Translations under genes and position numbers: made by a program
Shown here: piece after piece, positions 61,305-64,000 of the stretch
Position numbering within the stretch: the first letter of the stretch is position 1
Layout of the letters: the number at the start of each line of letters is the position of its first letter
Notes under the pieces: generated by a model
Seen by the model: only the letters and a program-made list of their open reading frames with translations
Database searches by the model: none
Told to the model about the DNA's origin: nothing
From: Chloroflexota bacterium
GTDB taxonomy: Bacteria > Chloroflexota > Anaerolineae > Anaerolineales > UBA11579
DNA: 64,000 nucleotides
Assembly (NCBI GenBank): GCA_013112575.1
Contig: JABFGG010000001.1
Span: 496,001 to 560,000 of the forward strand
Direction: 5' to 3'

Positions 61305-62156
61305 TTATGCTCCGGAGGTTTGCGTCTCTAAGCGCGAACTAATCTCTTTGAGACGAATGAATTGTTGAAAGATAAAGGGCAGGATATAAACGCCTTCCCC
61401 AAACTCAAGGATGTAGGCAAGCGTTGCGAAGATACCGCCTGCCGTTGGGTTGTCACCCTGCACGGCGACGAAGAGTGAAAAGATCACAAGGGCAAAGATG
61501 ATCGCCTCGATCAAACCGAAATTCTTTGCTTCGCGGTCCGAGAGTTTTATCTGCCAACGAGTCAGCGTTTTGAAGTGTTTTGCAATGGCAAGTGGCTGGC
61601 CCTTAGTGATGACGTTTACCTGCTCCTCAAGTGTATCGTTGTAAGCCTGGTTATCCTTGAAGATCCTTTTCTCGCTAAACATATAAATGAGGTAGATCAA
61701 GACAACAGCCATGATACAACCAATCAGCAATCGGAAGTCCAGGATGAACAGCATCACCATGGCCCCCAATACACCAACGACAGATGTAACGCCTTGGGTA
61801 AGGTCATTCTCAAAGAAGTCAACCAGTTCTTTGACCAGGCCACTGCGGGTGACGATGGCTGAAGTGGGGGTATTTTGCTCTTTTTGAAACTGCACCGTCT
61901 CCGGGGCAATGGCAGCATAGATCGATCCGTAGGCACGCGTATCATACATACGGCGTCCCACCCCGGTCAGCAGGCTGCCAGTATAGAGCGCAATAACATA
62001 GAATACGCCTCGCATCGAACCTGCCAATAAATCATTGATCGCAAGACCAAACACAAAAGGCTGGGCAACGATAAGGATATTCTCGACCAGCAATAAACCG
62101 AAAGTGCCAAGTATCTTGAGGCGAAAACGTTTGAAGATTTTTTTGAGTGAAAACAT
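61305..62156 (-). CDS. ABC-transporter-type six-helix membrane domain without ATPase
   Basis: The 283-residue protein has six hydrophobic segments with the type IV exporter fold pattern (FGLAINDLLAGSM, LVKELVDFFENDLTQG, FKDNQAYNDTLEEQ). The protein ends where an ATP-binding domain would normally begin; no Walker A, signature or Walker B sequence follows here or nearby. Such stand-alone membrane domains exist in a few families, often under a TetR-type regulator. It lies 22 bases after the TetR gene, so they share one promoter. Confidence 0.75.
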   Translation of the reverse strand: MFSLKKIFKRFRLKILGTFGLLLVENILIVAQPFVFGLAINDLLAGSMRGVFYVIALYTGSLLTGVGRRMYDTRAYGSIYAAIAPETVQFQKEQNTPTSAIVTRSGLVKELVDFFENDLTQGVTSVVGVLGAMVMLFILDFRLLIGCIMAVVLIYLIYMFSEKRIFKDNQAYNDTLEEQVNVITKGQPLAIAKHFKTLTRWQIKLSDREAKNFGLIEAIIFALVIFSLFVAVQGDNPTAGGIFATLAYILEFGEGVYILPFIFQQFIRLKEISSRLETQTSGA

Positions 62157-62178
62157 TATTAATTGTTAGTGTGGAATA

Positions 62179-62727
62179 TTAGGATTTAGGTCCCAGCCCT
62201 GACAAAAGGGTCCTATAAACAAGCTTGGGCGCATCACGCGTGGCAATATACCCATCAGAGGCGGAGGACCAGGCCGAATAGATCAGGGCTTCAATCGTGG
62301 CCACGGCCCAGGCAGTCGGGACATCAGGGGCAATGACCCCATCGGTTTTTAACTCCTCGAAGAAAGCCCCCCAATCTTGCTGGTTCCGGTCTTCAAAGGA
62401 TCGCACTTCAGGGTCATCTTCAAAACTGCGTTCGGATAAAAGGAAGTTATAGCGGTCGCCAAGCGGAATGATCTCTTCAAGAAGTGCCAGGAGCATATCC
62501 TTAGCAGATAGGTCTTTTGCCATGACAGGTGCTAAGGCTGCATCCATTTGCTTGTATGAAGCGATGGTCAATTCGCGGATCAAGTCATCGCGGGAGGGAA
62601 AATGACGGTAAAGGGTAGCGCGGCCAACCCCGGCAGTTTCAGCTACTTCACCCATGTATGCACCAGGGTTTTTGGAAAGTACCTCAGTGGCGGCGTCCAA
62701 TAGAATTTCGCGTGTATCTTTTTTCAT
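62179..62727 (-). CDS. TetR-family transcriptional regulator
   Basis: The 182-residue protein has an N-terminal helix-turn-helix, VAETAGVGRATLYRHFPSRD, which is close to the family consensus. The ligand-binding part is helical and acidic (LLSERSFEDDPEVRSFEDR). It probably represses its own operon (regulator, ABC membrane domain, small membrane protein) through the palindrome in its promoter region. An AAGGA site precedes the ATG. Confidence 0.9.
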   Translation of the reverse strand: MKKDTREILLDAATEVLSKNPGAYMGEVAETAGVGRATLYRHFPSRDDLIRELTIASYKQMDAALAPVMAKDLSAKDMLLALLEEIIPLGDRYNFLLSERSFEDDPEVRSFEDRNQQDWGAFFEELKTDGVIAPDVPTAWAVATIEALIYSAWSSASDGYIATRDAPKLVYRTLLSGLGPKS

Positions 62728-62749
62728 TGGTCATCCTTTACAGAATCAA

Positions 62750-62783
62750 GTCTCGAATGAGACAATATTGTCTCATTCGAGAC
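62750..62783. promoter_or_regulatory. 34-bp perfect palindrome, probable TetR operator
   Basis: The 34 bases are a perfect palindrome centred on AATATT. Each half is itself an inverted repeat of GTCTC and GAGAC with a four-base spacer, so there are four half-sites. It starts next to the -10 of the minus-strand promoter, covers the predicted start site and should block transcription when bound. Confidence 0.85.
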
Positions 62784-62784
62784 A

Positions 62785-62813
62785 TTTATACCTCCTATGG
62801 GCCTAGTTGTCAA
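62785..62813 (-). promoter_or_regulatory. promoter of the minus-strand TetR operon
   Basis: On the minus strand TTGACA (62813-62808) and TATAAA (62790-62785) are exactly 17 bases apart. The palindromic operator begins immediately downstream. The leader to the ATG at 62727 is about 50 bases. Confidence 0.85.
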
Positions 62814-62849
62814 GAGATTTACAAAGATCACAGATATCCTTATTATCCC

Positions 62850-62878
62850 TTGACAACTTACTAACTAGTAAGTAAAAT
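62850..62878 (+). promoter_or_regulatory. promoter of the plus-strand TetR gene, leaderless
   Basis: TTGACA (62850-62855) and TAAAAT (62873-62878) are 17 bases apart. The ATG at 62886 is seven bases past the -10, so the message should have no leader. The operator occupies the spacer. Confidence 0.85.
62856..62873. promoter_or_regulatory. TetR operator ACTTACT-N4-AGTAAGT, copy 1
   Basis: ACTTACT and AGTAAGT form seven-base inverted arms with AACT between them. The site fills the space between -35 and -10 of the regulator's own promoter. The same arms recur at 63482-63499 before the hydrolase gene. Confidence 0.8.
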
Positions 62879-62885
62879 CACTTCC

Positions 62886-63464
62886 ATGACAGCAGAACCT
62901 ACTACCCGCCTCAAGATCATGGAATTGGCTCAAGATCTCTTGCGCGATAAAGGCTATAACGGCTTTAGCTATAAGCACATCGCCGAGGAACTGGACGTCA
63001 AGAATGCCGCCATCCATTATCACTTCCCCAGCAAGGAAGACCTGGGTGTGGCTGTCATTGCCCGTGAGCGCCGTCGCTTCAAGAAGTGGATTGCTCGCCA
63101 GAGCATCCGCGAGCTAGACGTCTGGGGCCGCCTGGACTGGTTCATGAGCATCTATGAGCATTACTCCAACGGCGGTACGCGCGTTTGTTACCTGGGGGTG
63201 CTGGAGAGCAGCTTTGATGCTATCCCTCCCGAATTGCAGAACGAAGCCAGAGCCTTGAACACTGAGATGTTGGATTGGCTGACGGAGCTCCTGGAGGAAG
63301 GCCGTCAGCAAGGCGAGTTCCAGTTCGAAAGCGACGCAGCCAGCAAAGCCGTGCTTGTAATCAGCGTCGCCCAAGGCTCCTTACAGATCGCCCGTGTCAC
63401 CTCCTCTGACAGCTTCTTTTCTGCTGTTCAACAGGTCAAGCGCGACCTCGGATTTCAAAGCTAA
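62886..63464 (+). CDS. TetR-family transcriptional regulator
   Basis: The 192-residue protein carries the helix-turn-helix HIAEELDVKNAAIHYHFPSKED, with a long ligand-binding domain after it. The length and the C-terminal part (LDWLTELLEEGRQQGEFQFE) resemble the AcuR/TetR_C_16-type repressors that respond to small organic molecules. Its own promoter holds an operator, and the next gene has another copy, so it probably controls both. The ligand is unknown. Confidence 0.9.
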   Translation: MTAEPTTRLKIMELAQDLLRDKGYNGFSYKHIAEELDVKNAAIHYHFPSKEDLGVAVIARERRRFKKWIARQSIRELDVWGRLDWFMSIYEHYSNGGTRVCYLGVLESSFDAIPPELQNEARALNTEMLDWLTELLEEGRQQGEFQFESDAASKAVLVISVAQGSLQIARVTSSDSFFSAVQQVKRDLGFQS

Positions 63465-63481
63465 AAATTTTTGTCACACGA

Positions 63482-63499
63482 ACTTACTTAGTAGTAAGT
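63482..63499. promoter_or_regulatory. TetR operator ACTTACT-N4-AGTAAGT, copy 2
   Basis: The same arms as at 62856 with TAGT between them. The site lies between the TetR stop and the ribosome-binding site of the hydrolase gene. A TTGTCA at 63471 could be the -35 of a promoter overlapping it, but the -10 is not clear. Confidence 0.78.
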
Positions 63500-63516
63500 A
63501 ACACAAGGAGAATAAG

Positions 63517-64000
63517 ATGACCGAGGAATTACAAAAAGATACCCCACTCACCACCCAGCAGGCTGTTGAACTCTGGTACACCGTACCCAAACGCCAGCCC
63601 ACCGACCGTGAACGCCACGTGCTCGAAACAGCTGATAACTCCACCATCGAATTTGGGGAGGTCAACCTGGCGGTTTCCTCCTGGGGTACTGAAGGCCCCC
63701 TGGTTTTATTGATGCACGGCTGGGGTGGCAATCGCGGCCAGTTAAGCTATTTCGTCAATCCCTTGTTGGCTGCCGGGTATCGCGTGGTGGCCTTCGACGC
63801 TCCTGCCCATGGCGCAACCCCCGGCGAACAAACCAACGGCTTTGAGATGGCCCAGGCCATGTTGCGTGTGATTGAGGAGATCGGCCAACCCTACGCTGTC
63901 ATCGCCCATTCTTTGGGCACCCTAGCCGCTACCGTTGCTTTGCAACAAGGCCTGCAAGTTGAAAAGCTGGTCTATTCTGGGGCCATGCGCCGCTTGTCAG
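63517..64000 (+). CDS. alpha/beta hydrolase, 3' truncated by the window
   Basis: The frame starts with ATG at 63517, six bases after an AAGGAG site, and stays open to the end of the window (161 residues visible). After a start without signal peptide it reads LVLLMHGWGGNRGQLSYFV (oxyanion-hole HG), VVAFDAPAHGATPGEQ and the nucleophile elbow IAHSLGTLAATVA, with the Ser in A-H-S-L-G instead of G-x-S-x-G. The acid and His of the triad lie beyond the window. It is probably an esterase or lipase-like enzyme induced through the TetR gene upstream. Confidence 0.88.
   Translation, partial: MTEELQKDTPLTTQQAVELWYTVPKRQPTDRERHVLETADNSTIEFGEVNLAVSSWGTEGPLVLLMHGWGGNRGQLSYFVNPLLAAGYRVVAFDAPAHGATPGEQTNGFEMAQAMLRVIEEIGQPYAVIAHSLGTLAATVALQQGLQVEKLVYSGAMRRLS

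Noticed and set aside
1..64000. CRISPR arrays, insertion sequences, phage or integron structures
   Set aside because: No regularly spaced repeats of suitable length, transposase motifs or terminal inverted repeats were found on reading both strands.

Overview
The window looks like a bacterial chromosome segment. Long runs of exopolysaccharide or cell-surface glycan genes, very large multi-pass membrane proteins that occur as paralogues, and many short or absent 5' leaders suggest a Chloroflexota (Anaerolineae-like) genome. That placement is an inference from gene style; no ribosomal RNA or other phylogenetic marker is present. No insertion sequence, integrase, phage gene or CRISPR array was seen, and no stretch over 300 bases lacks a gene.

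Bases 1-20109 hold a tightly packed plus-strand run: a truncated NAD-dependent sugar epimerase, glycosyltransferases of the GT2 and GT4 folds, a glutamine-dependent asparagine synthase paralogue, SAM methyltransferases, an L-2-hydroxyglutarate oxidase-like flavoprotein, a cupin and a DegT-type sugar aminotransferase, ending in two very large membrane proteins of GT-C type. Bases 20182-27910 hold a cobalamin-binding radical SAM protein, an AT-richer divergent pair (a GT-C membrane protein and a membrane sulfatase-fold protein), two methyltransferases and a polyprenol-type GT2. Bases 28036-33488 hold an FAD-dependent amine-oxidase-fold protein, a membrane transglutaminase-like protein and another giant GT-C protein. 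The last two and the 17548 protein share an N-terminal membrane module.

The minus-strand operon 38364-33547 encodes an oxidoreductase, hexapeptide acyltransferase, SDR epimerase, DegT aminotransferase and GtrB-like GT2. It resembles a diacetamido-sugar pathway of the WbpB/WbpD/WbpE type. It is divergent from gmd (38487), which heads a plus-strand run to 57351: a FAAL-like AMP ligase, four giant membrane proteins, two polyprenol-type GT2s, a flippase-like LPG-synthase-TM protein, a nitroreductase, an unrecognised 534-residue protein, a GT4 and a second asparagine synthase. The likely overall logic is nucleotide-sugar synthesis, transfer of sugars to polyprenyl phosphate, and use of these donors outside the membrane by GT-C enzymes, with amidation, methylation and acylation as decorations.

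From 57374 the region is ordinary: tRNA-Val(GAC) with a strong terminator, a DDAH-like amidinotransferase-fold enzyme, an ABC1/UbiB kinase-like protein, a small unknown protein and a rhomboid protease. The right end holds two back-to-back TetR regulators, each with a TTGACA promoter and its own palindromic operator. The left one precedes an ABC-type membrane domain lacking its ATPase, followed by a previously hidden small membrane protein interrupted at a T7 run. The right one precedes an alpha/beta hydrolase that runs off the window and carries a second copy of the same operator.
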